Source: Mycolicibacterium agri
GTDB lineage: Bacteria; Actinomycetota; Actinomycetes; Mycobacteriales; Mycobacteriaceae
DNA length: 64,000 nt
Direction: 5' to 3'
Assembly: GCF_002553505.1 (NCBI RefSeq)
Contig: NZ_PDCP01000010.1
Location: 1 to 64,000 of the forward strand
Part shown: piece after piece, positions 44,922 to 54,912 of the stretch
Layout: every line of letters starts with the position of its first letter
Position numbering within the stretch: the stretch's first letter is position 1
Position numbers and translations under genes: made by a program
The notes under the pieces: generated by a model
Told to the model about the DNA's origin: nothing
The model's database searches: none
What the model saw: the letters and a program-made list of their open reading frames with translations, nothing else

Positions 44922-47590
44922 TTAGGGTTCCCGCAACACCGCGGCGGGACGCACCCGCGTGACGGCGGCCAGCGCTGCCGCCATGGCGACAGCCGACGTC
45001 ATCACCATGAACAGGATGAACACGGCGAGGGGCCCCGCCGGCAGCGTGAGGATTGGCGGGGGTAGGGCGAAGAAGAGGGCGAGCACCCGAACCTCGATCA
45101 GTGCGAGTCCCAGACCGACGGGAACGCCGATCAGCAAGCTGCCCATTACGACGACGATGCCTTCCTGAGCGGGTCCGGTGAGAACCTGCGATGTTTGTGC
45201 GCCGACCGCCCGAAGGATCGCGAACTCGCGCCGGCGCTCGAGAACGAGGAACGCTCCGAGCACGGCCACTCCGACGGCGGCGATCAGCGCGGCTCCGAGC
45301 GCTTCGATGCGGCCGAGGCCTGCGAGGTTCAGCGCGGTGAGGCCTCGCTGGATCGGGTTTGCGACCGTTGTCACGCCGAATCGATCGTCCAAGCTTCTGC
45401 CGAGTTCGGCGGCCGCCGCGCTGACCTGGTGGCCGGGAGCGACGCGGGCAAGGTAGAAGTCGGGTGGCACGGGCACCGTCTTGGGGATCGCGGCTGCTGA
45501 CACGACGAGTTCGGCCGGCTGGTCGGGCGGCGGGGTCGTCGGTGGGAACGAGCCGTAGACGCCGAGGACATGCAGCTTGAGGTTTGTGCTCTTTTCGAAG
45601 TCGTCGGGATAGATCGTGATCGGTAGCGTGTCACCGGGTCCGACGTCGAAGTCGACGGCGAGCTCTTTGAGCAAAAGGACGCCCAGGGGATCGTTGGCGA
45701 GCGCTTGGGGACCCTGGCCCTGCAGGATCCGCGGTGCCATGGTCGATACGGCGGGATAGCTGGACGGGTCGATCGCCATGATCGTCTTGCGATCGCTGCC
45801 CGCCTGGGCGGGCACTAGGCGGAACGGGCTGACCGCGGCGATTTGAGAACCGACGGCGGGCAACTTGTTGGTGGGATCGTTTGGTGTGATGCGCATGTCG
45901 GAGCCCAAAGCCGCCTGGGCGTCCGTCACTTTCGCGGTGTGATACGTCGCGGCGAACGTCAGCACTTGGGTGCCGAATGCCACCGCCAACGCCCCGAGCA
46001 TCAGCGCCACGGCCATGCGTGCCGGACGGCGGCCGCTCCATCGGGTGGCGGCTGCGCGCCACGACGGCAACGGCTCCGAGTGGCCTCGCTGCGCCCGTCG
46101 ACCCAAGATCGCCAGCACCACGCGAACGGCCAGGAAGGTGACGCCGAGCCAAAGGAAGATCGGTGCCAACAGCACATAGAACGACAGCGCCAGCGACGTG
46201 CCCTCGATCGGGGTCTGCGACAGCCCACCGGCCAGGCGATTGATGCCCAGGACGGACAGTCCGAGCGCGATGAAAATCAGATCGAGATACGCCCGCTTCC
46301 ACAGCGGCGACCACCCCCGCTCCAGCAGATGGCGCTCGGCGGCGACTTCCGATCCGTGCTCCGCTCTTCTGAGCCGCAGCAGCCGGATGACCGTGGTGAC
46401 GCCGCCAACCGCAAGGGCCAGAATCGCCGTGGTGGCGAGCTCTCCCGCGGCCACACCCCTCCACACCGGTCCGCCGGTGACCAGGCTGACGGTGACGGCC
46501 GCAGCGAGGAGTCCGACGATCGATCCGCACAGACCCACGACAGCCGCGTCGGCCGCAGCGACGCGACGGATCTGTCCACTCGTCGCACCCCGCATCCGCA
46601 GCAACGCCTCCTCACGCCGGTTCGCCTCGGCCAGGGCCGATCCCGCGGCGAGACCGAGCGCGCCTGCGGCGAGGACGCCTGGGATGCCGAGCAGAAGGAA
46701 GAGAATCTTCGCGTTCGTGGCGTCGGTTACGGCGAGCACCAATGTCTCGGCGGCGTTGTCGGCAACCAGGATCGAGCCCGGCGCCGTGCGCTCGAGGCGT
46801 GTCCGGAGCTGGCCGGACCATGCCGCCGCGCGATTCGGATTGGGCGGATATGCCGAGTGATCCACGCTGAGGTGGGATTCGAGGGTCACAGGGGGCAGAT
46901 CGGTGGAACCGGGATCGAACACCGGCGAGATTCCCCCATGGGTGGCCCACTCCTGCAGCACCGGCAGGACGTCGCGCTGAAACGTCGCGAAATCGATGAC
47001 GAGCGAGCGGGGAACCGCGACCACATCGCCCTGCACATCTCCGTACGGGATGGCGAACCATGTTGTGGCGTCCCGTAGATCGACTGTTCCGGTCACCGCA
47101 AGTGTGAGCGAGAGCTTCGGGGCGTCGCCGGGCAGCGCGATCGAGACGGCGCGGGTCTGCGCAAATCCGGGAGTATTACGCAGCGTTTCATCGAGGAGCG
47201 CGCCGCCGCCGGGCTGGCCGCTGACGACTTTCAGCCACGGTCGGCTGGCGAAGTAGGACGGGTCGACGGCGATCAGTCGGGCCGTCCACTTCCGGTGTCG
47301 GGGGCCTGGACCACGACGTTGGTCGCTGCGAAAGGCTCGGCGCGGGCCACCGCAGGCACCGCGCCTAGATCGTGGCTGACGGAGATCATGTCCATGTCGA
47401 GCGATCTGCCCAGCGCGCGCATCTCCATCTGCACCGGCTGCAACGCGACCCGTGTCATGGCGCGGTCGGCGTCATCGACGAAAAGCAGTGTCGCGGCGAG
47501 CATCGCGACGGGAAACGCGACTCCCAGTGCGCCGAGCACGAGGCGTCTTGGGGCACGCCGGATCGTGTGGGCCGTGAGCCACCCGATCAT
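44922..47590 (-). pseudogene. FtsX/MacB-like ABC permease, disrupted by a one-base frameshift
   Basis: The N-terminal 105 residues start [20 protein letters not shown] at 47590 (ATGA overlap with the ATPase) and stop at TGA 47273. The remaining roughly 790 residues continue in another frame. That frame is open upstream of its nominal GTG at 47096 (RLIAVDPSYFASRPWLKVV just after the break). One extra G at 47279-47281 (GGG to GGGG) would give about 889 residues, near the 886 of the permease at 51524. Both have an N-terminal helix, a large extracytoplasmic domain, a central pair of helices with ALLRMRGATSGQIRR, a second external domain and C-terminal helices. The frame change is either real decay or an assembly error. 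Confidence 0.85.
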
Positions 47591-48267
47591 TGGAGTCGCC
47601 CTGATCGAAGGGTAACCACGCGATCGGCGTGAGCGGCAACCGTGGGATCGTGCGTGACCATCACAACGGCCGCATTGCGCTCGCGCGCCGCGGCCACCAG
47701 CAGCGTGACGATGTCCTGAGCGGTCACCGAGTCGAGGCTTCCCGTTGGTTCGTCGGCCACCACGACCGCGGGTTCGGAAACCAGCGCCCGCGCGATCGCG
47801 ACCCGTTGCTGCTGGCCACCGGAGAGCTGGTCGGTCAGCTTCAGGGTGTGCTGTTCGAGTCCCACCCGCTCGAGCGCCGCTGCCACACGGCAGCGCCGTT
47901 CCGCCGGCTCCACGGCGTCGAGAAGCAAAGGCACCTCGACGTTTTCGGCGGCCGTCGCCTGAGGAAGCAGTGCCATGCCTTGAACAATGAAACCGCAGTT
48001 GCACCGGCGAAACCGGGCGCGTAGCCGACCCCGCAGCGTCGCCCAGTCGACACCGGTCACCCGTACCGCCCCGTCGTCCGGGATGTCAAGCCCTGCGAGC
48101 ATATACAGAAGGGTGCTCTTCCCTGAGCCGCTCGGGCCGGTAACCGCGACGACCTCGCCGCGGGCGGCGGAAAGCGATACGTGGTCGACGCCTCGGACTT
48201 CGTGTCCACCACCTCTATAGGTCCGGGACACCGCGAGTGCCTCGATGGCCGGAACGTCAGGCAGCAT
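47587..48267 (-). CDS. ABC transporter ATPase (module 1, second ATPase)
   Basis: A 226-residue MacB/LolD-type ATPase. Walker [11 protein letters not shown]-loop IVQGMALLP, signature [15 protein letters not shown], Walker [10 protein letters not shown] and the H-loop VTHDP are all intact. A Cys pair in FRRCNCGF is unusual. Its stop overlaps the permease start (ATGA), and its start overlaps the other ATPase by 11 bp. It likely energises the permease at 44922-47590. Confidence 0.95.
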   Translation of the reverse strand: MLPDVPAIEALAVSRTYRGGGHEVRGVDHVSLSAARGEVVAVTGPSGSGKSTLLYMLAGLDIPDDGAVRVTGVDWATLRGRLRARFRRCNCGFIVQGMALLPQATAAENVEVPLLLDAVEPAERRCRVAAALERVGLEQHTLKLTDQLSGGQQQRVAIARALVSEPAVVVADEPTGSLDSVTAQDIVTLLVAAARERNAAVVMVTHDPTVAAHADRVVTLRSGRLQ

Positions 48268-48946
48268 CGAAGATCTCGCCGTCGCGCATGATGAATCGTC
48301 GGTCGGCCCGCTCGGTGACCTGTGGGTTATGCGTCACCGTGAGGATGCTCGCGCCCTCTGCGGCCTTCAGCGCTGCGAGGAGATCGAGAACGCCTGCGGC
48401 CGTCGACTCATCCAGCTCGCCCGTCGGTTCGTCGGCCAGCAGCACGCGCGGTTGTGGCGCCAGGGCAATGGCGATGGCTGCGCGTTGAGATTCCCCGCCG
48501 GAGAGCTGTCCTCCACGGTGCCCGCGCCGATCGGTAAGACCAACCTCGTCGAGGAGTTGATCGACGCGGGCGCGGATCTGCTTGCGCCCTCGCCCCTCAA
48601 GCCGCAGCGGCAACTCGATGTTCTCGGCGACGTCGAGGAGCGGGTGAAGGTTGTCCCGTTGGAGGACCAGGCCAACCCGCTGTCGACGCCAGCGCGCCCG
48701 AGCGGGCGGAGGCAGGCGTGTGAGGTCTTCACCGTCGACGATGACGGCTCCGCCGGTGGGCTCGATGAGCCCGGCCAACACATAGACCAGCGTGCTCTTG
48801 CCGCTTCCCGACGGTCCCATGACGCTTGTCCAGGTACCGGGTTCCAGAGTCAATGCCGCGCCTCGAAGCGCGATCGTCTCGACATCGGCCTCGCGGTAGA
48901 TGTGGTAGAGCCCACGGGCTTCCATCGCCGGGCCAGTCTGCGTCAC
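48257..48946 (-). CDS. ABC transporter ATPase (module 1, first ATPase)
   Basis: A 229-residue ATPase of the same family. Walker [11 protein letters not shown]-loop VLQRDNLHP, signature LSGGESQRAAIAIAL (Gly-Gly-Glu instead of Gly-Gly-Gln), Walker B VLLADEPTG, H-loop VTHNP. It begins MTQTGPAMEARG with an ATGA overlap with the lipoprotein stop; an internal Met at residue 8 is possible. Two different ATPases per permease suggest a heterodimeric motor, as in the second module at 54181-55583. Confidence 0.95.
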   Translation of the reverse strand: MTQTGPAMEARGLYHIYREADVETIALRGAALTLEPGTWTSVMGPSGSGKSTLVYVLAGLIEPTGGAVIVDGEDLTRLPPPARARWRRQRVGLVLQRDNLHPLLDVAENIELPLRLEGRGRKQIRARVDQLLDEVGLTDRRGHRGGQLSGGESQRAAIAIALAPQPRVLLADEPTGELDESTAAGVLDLLAALKAAEGASILTVTHNPQVTERADRRFIMRDGEIFDAA

Positions 48947-49734
48947 TTCGGGGCCAGGATGTTGACCAGCCAGATGTCTTCTCGGTGGCCGTTCACCAGG
49001 CCGCCCAGCTTGACGAGCCCGACACCCGGCGCGAAGTACTTGTCCTCATCCTTGTTGAGGTCGAGGAGGTCTCGATCGTTGGTCACCAGCACATCGGAGT
49101 AGGGGCCTGCCGGGACCTCGGCGGAGGCGCCGGTCTGCTTGATCAGGGCCACGTCCTCCGCGACAGTCGGCCGGTACTCCTGTCGGTACGCGTCGCCCTG
49201 TACCGGCTTGGCCTGCATGATGATTCCCGGCAGCGCACCGTCGACGCCGGCCTCCCATGAACCGGCGGTGCTCGACACGACGCCGTTCGTGTACTCCTTT
49301 GTGTCCTCGCCGAAGTACCAGACATTGCCCGCGCTGTCCTGTGCGTACCAGTCCGACGTGCGCTCCTCGAGTGCTCCGGTGACGATGTCGCGCACGACGA
49401 CCGTCCGCACCCCCGTGATGTCCTTGGTGTCGTTGGTCACCGTGAGCTCGATGCGCAGAGGCAACCCGTCCCGCTTTCCCTCGTAGACCATCACGGCGCC
49501 TGCAACGAGCGGGAAGAACCGGTTGGTGATCTTGTCGGTGAACTGAGTCGGATCGACGTTGGGCTGGTAAGGACTGTTCATCAACGGAACCGTCCAAGCG
49601 GGCGGCGCTTGTTTCGGTGCCGGGCTACCTGTATTGATCGGTGCACTCGCCCCGGTTGGGGCCGGCGCCGCGTCGTTCGCGCCGCAGCCGGCCAGCGCGA
49701 CCGCGGTCACGAAAACGACGAAGGGCTTGCCCAT
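48943..49734 (-). CDS. Lipoprotein 2 (WYAQDxxGNVWYFGE family)
   Basis: A 263-residue lipoprotein, first gene of the minus-strand module lipoprotein-ATPase-ATPase-permease. The start MGKPFVVFVTAVALAGC is preceded by GGAGG at about 8 bp and has the lipobox LAGC. The family block is DWYAQDSAGNVWYFGEDTKE followed by GALPGIIM and GDAYRQEYRP. The C-terminus has DKYFAPGVGLVKLGGLVNGH. It shares about half its residues by eye with lipoprotein 3 (57800). Its location in ABC operons suggests a substrate-binding or adaptor role outside the membrane. The divergent 128-bp region to the PepSY gene holds the shared operator at 49822-49850. Confidence 0.9.
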   Translation of the reverse strand: MGKPFVVFVTAVALAGCGANDAAPAPTGASAPINTGSPAPKQAPPAWTVPLMNSPYQPNVDPTQFTDKITNRFFPLVAGAVMVYEGKRDGLPLRIELTVTNDTKDITGVRTVVVRDIVTGALEERTSDWYAQDSAGNVWYFGEDTKEYTNGVVSSTAGSWEAGVDGALPGIIMQAKPVQGDAYRQEYRPTVAEDVALIKQTGASAEVPAGPYSDVLVTNDRDLLDLNKDEDKYFAPGVGLVKLGGLVNGHREDIWLVNILAPK

Positions 49735-49821
49735 GCCGGTCACCTCCATCGGATGGATCCGTGTCCAGCATGGGCGGCCCTTCCTGAACTGACACTGAAC
49801 ATCAGTTCCGGATTCGTGTGT

Positions 49822-49850
49822 GTTCAGGTTGCTGTCAGGTAGTAACAGGC
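49822..49850. promoter_or_regulatory. TTCAGGTTGCTGTCAGGT operator, second copy (divergent region)
   Basis: GTTCAGGTTGCTGTCAGGT at 49822-49840 is identical over 19 bp to 43510-43528. TCAGG units stand at 49824 and 49835, 11 bp apart, with ACAGG at 49845. It is 23 bp upstream of the PepSY ATG and 88 bp upstream of lipoprotein 2, so it could serve both directions. Confidence 0.6.
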
Positions 49851-49862
49851 AACATCTGGGCC

Positions 49863-50195
49863 ATGAATTTCAAACGAATTGGAATCGTGGCCGCGGTCGG
49901 TGCGGCGACGGTCGCCATCGGGACCGGTATCGCGGCGGCCCAACCCGACGACGGTGAGGGCACTCCGATCACCGGCGATGCGCTGACCAAGGCGACCAAA
50001 GTAGCGCTGGACTTCACGGGAGGCGGAACCGTGACGGCCACCGAGGTCGGCGACGAGGAAAGCCATTACCAGGTGGAAGTCACCAAAGCCGACGGCAGCG
50101 TGACCGACGTCAACCTCAACCAGGACTTCCTGATTGTCGGCAGTAAGACCGAGCCTCCGGGCTCCGACAACGAGCCCGACGCGCCCGGCAACTAG
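49863..50195 (+). CDS. Small secreted PepSY-like protein
   Basis: A 110-residue exported protein. Signal peptide MNFKRIGIVAAVGAATVAIG ... AAAQ, then one PepSY-like unit, ALTKATKVALDFTGGGTVTA with ESHYQVEVTKADGSVTDVNL. PepSY modules outside the membrane are often inhibitors or chaperones of proteases, or parts of stress sensors. The ATG follows the operator at the same distance as in lipoprotein 1, so both should respond to one regulator with near-leaderless transcripts. The short C-terminal tail is Pro/Asp-rich. Confidence 0.85.
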   Translation: MNFKRIGIVAAVGAATVAIGTGIAAAQPDDGEGTPITGDALTKATKVALDFTGGGTVTATEVGDEESHYQVEVTKADGSVTDVNLNQDFLIVGSKTEPPGSDNEPDAPGN

Positions 50196-50369
50196 CCCGA
50201 CTCCGGCCGCCGGCGTAGCGTCACGATACTTGCGGCTATCTGTGGGTGACCCTCTGTCGTCCTGCCTCCCACCAGTGCGCGGGCGCAAGAGGGGCCGTTC
50301 AGATGGTGCAGCGGCGGACCCGCTTGCACAGGCCCGCCGCCGCGGGTGAAACGGTCGTGGCAGCTGCCG

Positions 50370-50621
50370 CTAACGTCCCGGCGGCGCAGGAGCCGCCGTG
50401 GTGTCGGGCACCTCGGGACCGTTCTGGTCTCCGTCCTGCACGTTGTCGGTGTCGGCGCTCCCGGAACATCGGCGGTGTCGCGGGGTTCGGGGGTGTCGAT
50501 GACCGACGTTGGTGTAGGCGGCGGGGTGGGTGTGGCGTTGGCCTGGGCGACTCCGCCGCCGATCGCGCAGGCGGCCAACGCCCGCGCTCACCGCAGCCAC
50601 GATCCTGTTTCTGCGGTTCAT
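50370..50621 (-). pseudogene. Small secreted protein gene with two compensating frameshifts
   Basis: The minus strand begins MNRRNRIVAAVSAG and then needs one base removed, in the GCGGGCG near 50580. It then reads LAACAIGGGVAQANATPTPP and on to RDTADVPG. One base restored near 50462 continues as SADTDNVQDGDQNGPEVPDT and ends AAPAPPGR at 50370. The composite is a typical signal peptide followed by a Pro/Thr/Asp-rich tail of about 84 residues. No single frame reads through. Either the gene is dead or the sequence carries two indel errors. Confidence 0.55.
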
Positions 50622-51523
50622 CCCAGGTTCGAGTGCCTTCGTTCGATTCTCCGCCGATCTGGCGTCGGGTTCGCCATGCTCGTCCGAGCTTGTGCTGGTG
50701 CTGAAATGAGGCTGAGACCGCTCACAGTCACGCAAAGAATGCGATGTCTCGGATCGGAGTCGTTGGCGAGCTGGAAGGCTGCCTTGCGCGCACAGACGCC
50801 GAAACCCACTGTGCGGCTATCGATGCTGCAGCTGGCGTGAGTACGGCGTGAACGCCAGGCCCAGTGCTTACTGCCCGAACGCGCCGCGGTCACCGGCGCT
50901 GCTGAGACGGTCTTCAGGGGGCACAGCATCGTTTCAGATCTGCCGGTGAATACTGAAGCGCAGCGGGCCAAAGTGGTTGAGCGACAAGGACACAATTGCG
51001 ATGAGCAGCGGTGAGAACGGGCCGGCGTTTGATCACGACGAATCCCAGAATGATAGGCGCCACAACGGGATTCAACTTGAACGGCAGGCGGGCGACCGCA
51101 TCCGCGCACGATCGTTTGAAACGCGGCACCGGCCGGCGCGCGCCGTATCGCGTTTGGGCCACGGCTGCCAGCATCGGCCCAGACAGCGTCGTTACCATCG
51201 AGTTCCCACACCGCACAAGGCGATACAAGAAATGCGCCCGGCTACGCTGGGGCACGCGGCAAACAGATCACCTTTCTGACGAGACTGACTCCTCCGGCCG
51301 AGCGGAGTCAAATGGGGGATCTCGTTCGCCCCGGGTTTCCACACCGAACGTATTCGTTCGATCACGTTTGGCGTATCCCGCCCATCGGGTAGCGGCAGCG
51401 AAGTTGATAGCCGTTCAGCGTTCAGCGCAGCGTTGTAGCCGAAGTTCGGTGAGAGCTGGAAAGGCGTCCTCGCCGGGTGGGGCCGCCGGCTGCAACCCGA
51501 CGCGTCACTCGTTGTGCCTAGGG
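50622..51523. other. 902-bp stretch without a recognisable gene
   Basis: Frames of 100-200 codons exist on both strands, but all are Arg/Ser-rich, overlap each other and lack ribosome-binding sites or domains. I see no repeat or RNA gene. It separates the two ABC modules and may be a degraded junction between them. Confidence 0.4.
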
Positions 51524-54184
51524 TTACAGCTCGCCGATCAGGGTTAGTGGTGCGCGGCGTGCGAGGCGCACGGTGGCCGCGGATACCACGCCGATCGCGG
51601 CGACGCTGGCCAGTGCGGTGGCAACCAGGTAGATCCCCGGGATGGTCAGTGTGGTTGGTGGCGGGTCGAACACGCCGGTGAGCACGCTGACCAGCATGCG
51701 GGAGAGCGCTGCGCCGAGGACGGCGCCTGCCGCCAGGCCGCATGCGATGAGGATGACGGCCTCGGCGACCACGAATGACCGCAGGTGGCGTCGGGTGGCG
51801 CCGAGTGCGTGGGCGATGACGAAGCTGCGGCGGCGCTCGGCGAGTCCGAGCGTGAGCACCAATCCTCCTGCGGCGGTGGCCAGGACGAGTCCGAACGTCA
51901 ATTCGATGCGGGTCAGGCCAGCGAGGTTGACGGCGGTCAGGCTTGATCCGATGCTGCCGCGGGTGGCTGTGATGTCGGTGACGGTCGCCGTGGTGCCGAC
52001 GACGTCGCGGAGTCGGTTGGCGACCGCGGTGGTGTTATGTCCGCCAGTGTCGACGAGGAAGGACCCGACGGCGTCGCTGCCGGTGTGTTGGGCCACGTAG
52101 CCGGCGTTGGCGACAAAGAAGCTGTCCTTGGGGGCGGTGGGGAACTCGGCGACGATCCCGACATAGTGAAAACCGATGGTGGTTAGTTGGTGGGTGCGGG
52201 CGTCTTGCAGACGCAGGTTGATGGTGTCGCCGGGGTCGAGTTGGAAGTCTTTGACCGTTTCGGCGCTGACCAGAATCGAATCAGGTTGGGCGGCAAGCTT
52301 GTTCAGTAGGTCGTGGGCGGTGCCGCCGCGAAAGTAGTTGTCTTGCAACGCGGTGACGTGGGTGATGGTGACCGGGTTGACACCGTAGAGGTCCTGCAAG
52401 TCGGCGCCGATATAGGCGAAGCGATGCTGGATAGGTTCGACGGCGCGCACACCGGGTATGGCCGCCAACCGCTCGCCGGCCGCTGGACCCACTACGGCGC
52501 CCGGCGGTTCGGTGACGGTGACATCGGCGCCGTTCGTGAGTTGCGCGTCGACTTCGGCCTGGGCTTGGTAGGTGGCGTTAAACGTCGCCGTGGAAGCCGC
52601 GAACGCAACCGCCAGCGTGATCAAAACGATGCCGCGCGCCACCGGGGCGCGCTGGCGTGACAGCGAGCGGGCGATGATCCGTGAGAGGGAACCGCTCACG
52701 GGCCGCAGCGCCCCGGCCAGGACTGGCCAGCCGCGGCCGAGCAGCAGGTCGGCGAGCCGCCACACCAGCAGGGCGGCGCCGATCCACAGCAGCGCGGGGG
52801 CAGCGAAGGTCCAGTACGACACCGAGATCGCCGGGACACCTTCGGGCGCTAGCACGATCTGGTAGCCACTTCGTCGGGCCAGCCAGTACAACACGCCCGA
52901 TGCCGCCAGCGCGGCGAAGTCCAGACCGAGTCGGGTCCAGCGTGGGGGGCGGGTTCGGCGCACATCGGCGCGAGACGCGCTGATCGTGGCGCCACGCAGG
53001 TCCCGCCAGACCGGGGTCAGTACCGCCGCAACCGCGATGACCAGCCCGGCGAGCGCGGAGGCGCTGGCCCAGCCGATCGTGGTGGACAGGTCGGCGCCCA
53101 GCCGCGCTGATCCGAACGCGGCCATGTCCGCCAGTGCTGCGATGGCCAGGCCGGCCGCGCTGCCGAGCACACCGGTCACGGCCGTCTCCGCTGCTGCCAG
53201 GGTGATTAGCTGACGCGGGGAGGCGCCGCGGGCGCGTAGCAGCGCCTGGTCATGGCGGCGTCGCTCAGAGCCCGCGGCGACCACCGTCGCGGTCAATAGG
53301 GCGGCCAACACGGCGGCGGGAACACCAAGAAACACGAACAGCACCCGGGCGTAGGCGGCGTCACCACGGGCGGCATCGAGTGCGGCGCCGAGATTGTCCC
53401 CGACCAGGGCCCCGCCGGCGCTGCGGGCCTCGAGGTTGCGGGCCGTCGCGCTGACCTGGGTGTAGGCGAAACCGGGATCGGTGGGGAGGGTGTGGTCCAG
53501 GGCAGTGTGAATCTGGATGCGCACCAGATCAGGCCGCGCCGCCGAAAGCGGGTCGAAGATGCGGTGCCAGGCGGCCTGGTCGAGGATCGCCACATTGTCC
53601 GGCGGTGCGACGGGTTGCGCCCCGAGCGGCGAGCCGACATTTTGGAACAGGGAGTCGGCCTGGGGCAGGTCGACAACTCCATCGACTGTGAGGGCCACCG
53701 GTGCCATGCCGGCCCGCCCGATCTGCACCGTGTCGCCCGGCGCGGCATGCAGGTTGGCGGCGGTTTGCTGGGCAAGCAGCACCCCGCCCTCGGCGCCGAC
53801 GAGGGTGCGGATCGCACCGGGAAACTGGGCCCGGTAGTTCGGTGGAATACCCAAAACTATTGCGGGGCCGGTGGTTTGGGTGCTCGCACCAGTCTGCGCG
53901 ACAAATCCGGTGGACTTGGCAAAATTGACCAGCAGCGCCGCTGTAACCGTGGGTGTAGACCGCACGGCGGTCAGGACGGCCGATGCTGCGGTGTCGGGTT
54001 GCACTTCGATTTGCCAGTCGACGGCCACGCTGCGCACGGCGCGCGCGGTCATTGAGTGTTGCGCGGTACTGAGGAAACTGCCCAGGCAGGCCAGCAGCGC
54101 GACGGCCGCAGCGATGCCGGCGGCGGTCACCGAGAGTCGTCCCGCGCGACGGCGCAGCAGTCCAAGTAGCCAGGCGGTGATCAT
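51524..54184 (-). CDS. FtsX/MacB-like ABC permease (module 2), 886 residues
   Basis: Intact counterpart of the broken permease at 44922. The N-terminal helix (LSVTAAGIAAAVALLACLGSF) is followed by a large external domain (to about residue 270). A pair of helices flanks ALLRARGASPRQLITLAAAETA, the cytoplasmic coupling region. A second external domain occupies about 540-760. A C-terminal FtsX domain contains HALGATRRHLRSFVVAEAVI. Such permeases move lipoproteins, peptides or drugs outward, or transmit mechanical force in envelope sensing. It overlaps the upstream ATPase by 4 bp. A 76-bp copy of its residues around TANLHAAPGDTVQIGRAGMA lies orphaned at 58682-58757. Confidence 0.93.
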   Translation of the reverse strand: MITAWLLGLLRRRAGRLSVTAAGIAAAVALLACLGSFLSTAQHSMTARAVRSVAVDWQIEVQPDTAASAVLTAVRSTPTVTAALLVNFAKSTGFVAQTGASTQTTGPAIVLGIPPNYRAQFPGAIRTLVGAEGGVLLAQQTAANLHAAPGDTVQIGRAGMAPVALTVDGVVDLPQADSLFQNVGSPLGAQPVAPPDNVAILDQAAWHRIFDPLSAARPDLVRIQIHTALDHTLPTDPGFAYTQVSATARNLEARSAGGALVGDNLGAALDAARGDAAYARVLFVFLGVPAAVLAALLTATVVAAGSERRRHDQALLRARGASPRQLITLAAAETAVTGVLGSAAGLAIAALADMAAFGSARLGADLSTTIGWASASALAGLVIAVAAVLTPVWRDLRGATISASRADVRRTRPPRWTRLGLDFAALAASGVLYWLARRSGYQIVLAPEGVPAISVSYWTFAAPALLWIGAALLVWRLADLLLGRGWPVLAGALRPVSGSLSRIIARSLSRQRAPVARGIVLITLAVAFAASTATFNATYQAQAEVDAQLTNGADVTVTEPPGAVVGPAAGERLAAIPGVRAVEPIQHRFAYIGADLQDLYGVNPVTITHVTALQDNYFRGGTAHDLLNKLAAQPDSILVSAETVKDFQLDPGDTINLRLQDARTHQLTTIGFHYVGIVAEFPTAPKDSFFVANAGYVAQHTGSDAVGSFLVDTGGHNTTAVANRLRDVVGTTATVTDITATRGSIGSSLTAVNLAGLTRIELTFGLVLATAAGGLVLTLGLAERRRSFVIAHALGATRRHLRSFVVAEAVILIACGLAAGAVLGAALSRMLVSVLTGVFDPPPTTLTIPGIYLVATALASVAAIGVVSAATVRLARRAPLTLIGEL

Positions 54185-54912
54185 GTCGTCTGGGCATCGG
54201 TGTTGGGTTGCGTGTCGAGCTGTCCGTCACGCATGACCCATTGGTCGGGCAGCCGAGCGGCGATGGCCGGGTCGTGGGTCGCGATGATCACCGCGGCGCC
54301 GATCGACACCGCGGAGTCCAACAGCACCGTGATTACCCGATCCGCGGTGGGGTGATCCAGCTGCCCGGTGGGTTCGTCGGCGAGGATCACCGCGGGGCGG
54401 GTAGCCAGCGCCCGGGCGATGGCCACGCGTTGGGCTTGGCCTCCGGAGAGCTCGTCGGGCAGTTTGGCCGCCAGGTCGCCGATGTCGAGCACGTCGAGCG
54501 CGGCGCGGGCGTGGCGCATGGCCGCCTGGTGAGGCTGCCCGGCGAATAGCAGTGGCAGCGCGACGTTCTCGGTGACGTCGAGGCTGGGTAGCAGGCTCGG
54601 GCCTTGAAACACCATGCCGATTCCGGTCGGGCGGCCGGGGCGGGGCCCCTCGACGAGGGCGGGCCATCGCACCGATCCCGCGGTCGGGGTATCGAGTCCG
54701 GCGATCAGATGTAGCAGGGTGGATTTTCCGGATCCCGACGGTCCGGTCAGGGCGATGCGCGCCCACCGCGGGACACAGCAGCTCACCGCCCGTACCGCGT
54801 GTACCGCGGTGGGACCGACGCCGAACGTGCGGCTGAGGTCGGTGCAGTGCACCACGACTGAAGCGGCGGCGCCGTGCGGCGCGCCTGTTCGGGCGCCTGT
54901 CCTGGTCGTCAT
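54181..54912 (-). CDS. ABC transporter ATPase (module 2, second ATPase)
   Basis: A 243-residue MacB-type ATPase. Walker [10 protein letters not shown], signature [15 protein letters not shown], Walker [11 protein letters not shown]-loop QLDHPT, H-loop ATHDP. The N-terminal 20 residues are Thr/Arg/Gly-rich and extra to the fold. ATGA overlaps link it to both neighbours (54909-54912 and 54181-54184). It pairs with the ATPase upstream and the permease downstream. Confidence 0.95.
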   Translation of the reverse strand: MTTRTGARTGAPHGAAASVVVHCTDLSRTFGVGPTAVHAVRAVSCCVPRWARIALTGPSGSGKSTLLHLIAGLDTPTAGSVRWPALVEGPRPGRPTGIGMVFQGPSLLPSLDVTENVALPLLFAGQPHQAAMRHARAALDVLDIGDLAAKLPDELSGGQAQRVAIARALATRPAVILADEPTGQLDHPTADRVITVLLDSAVSIGAAVIIATHDPAIAARLPDQWVMRDGQLDTQPNTDAQTT

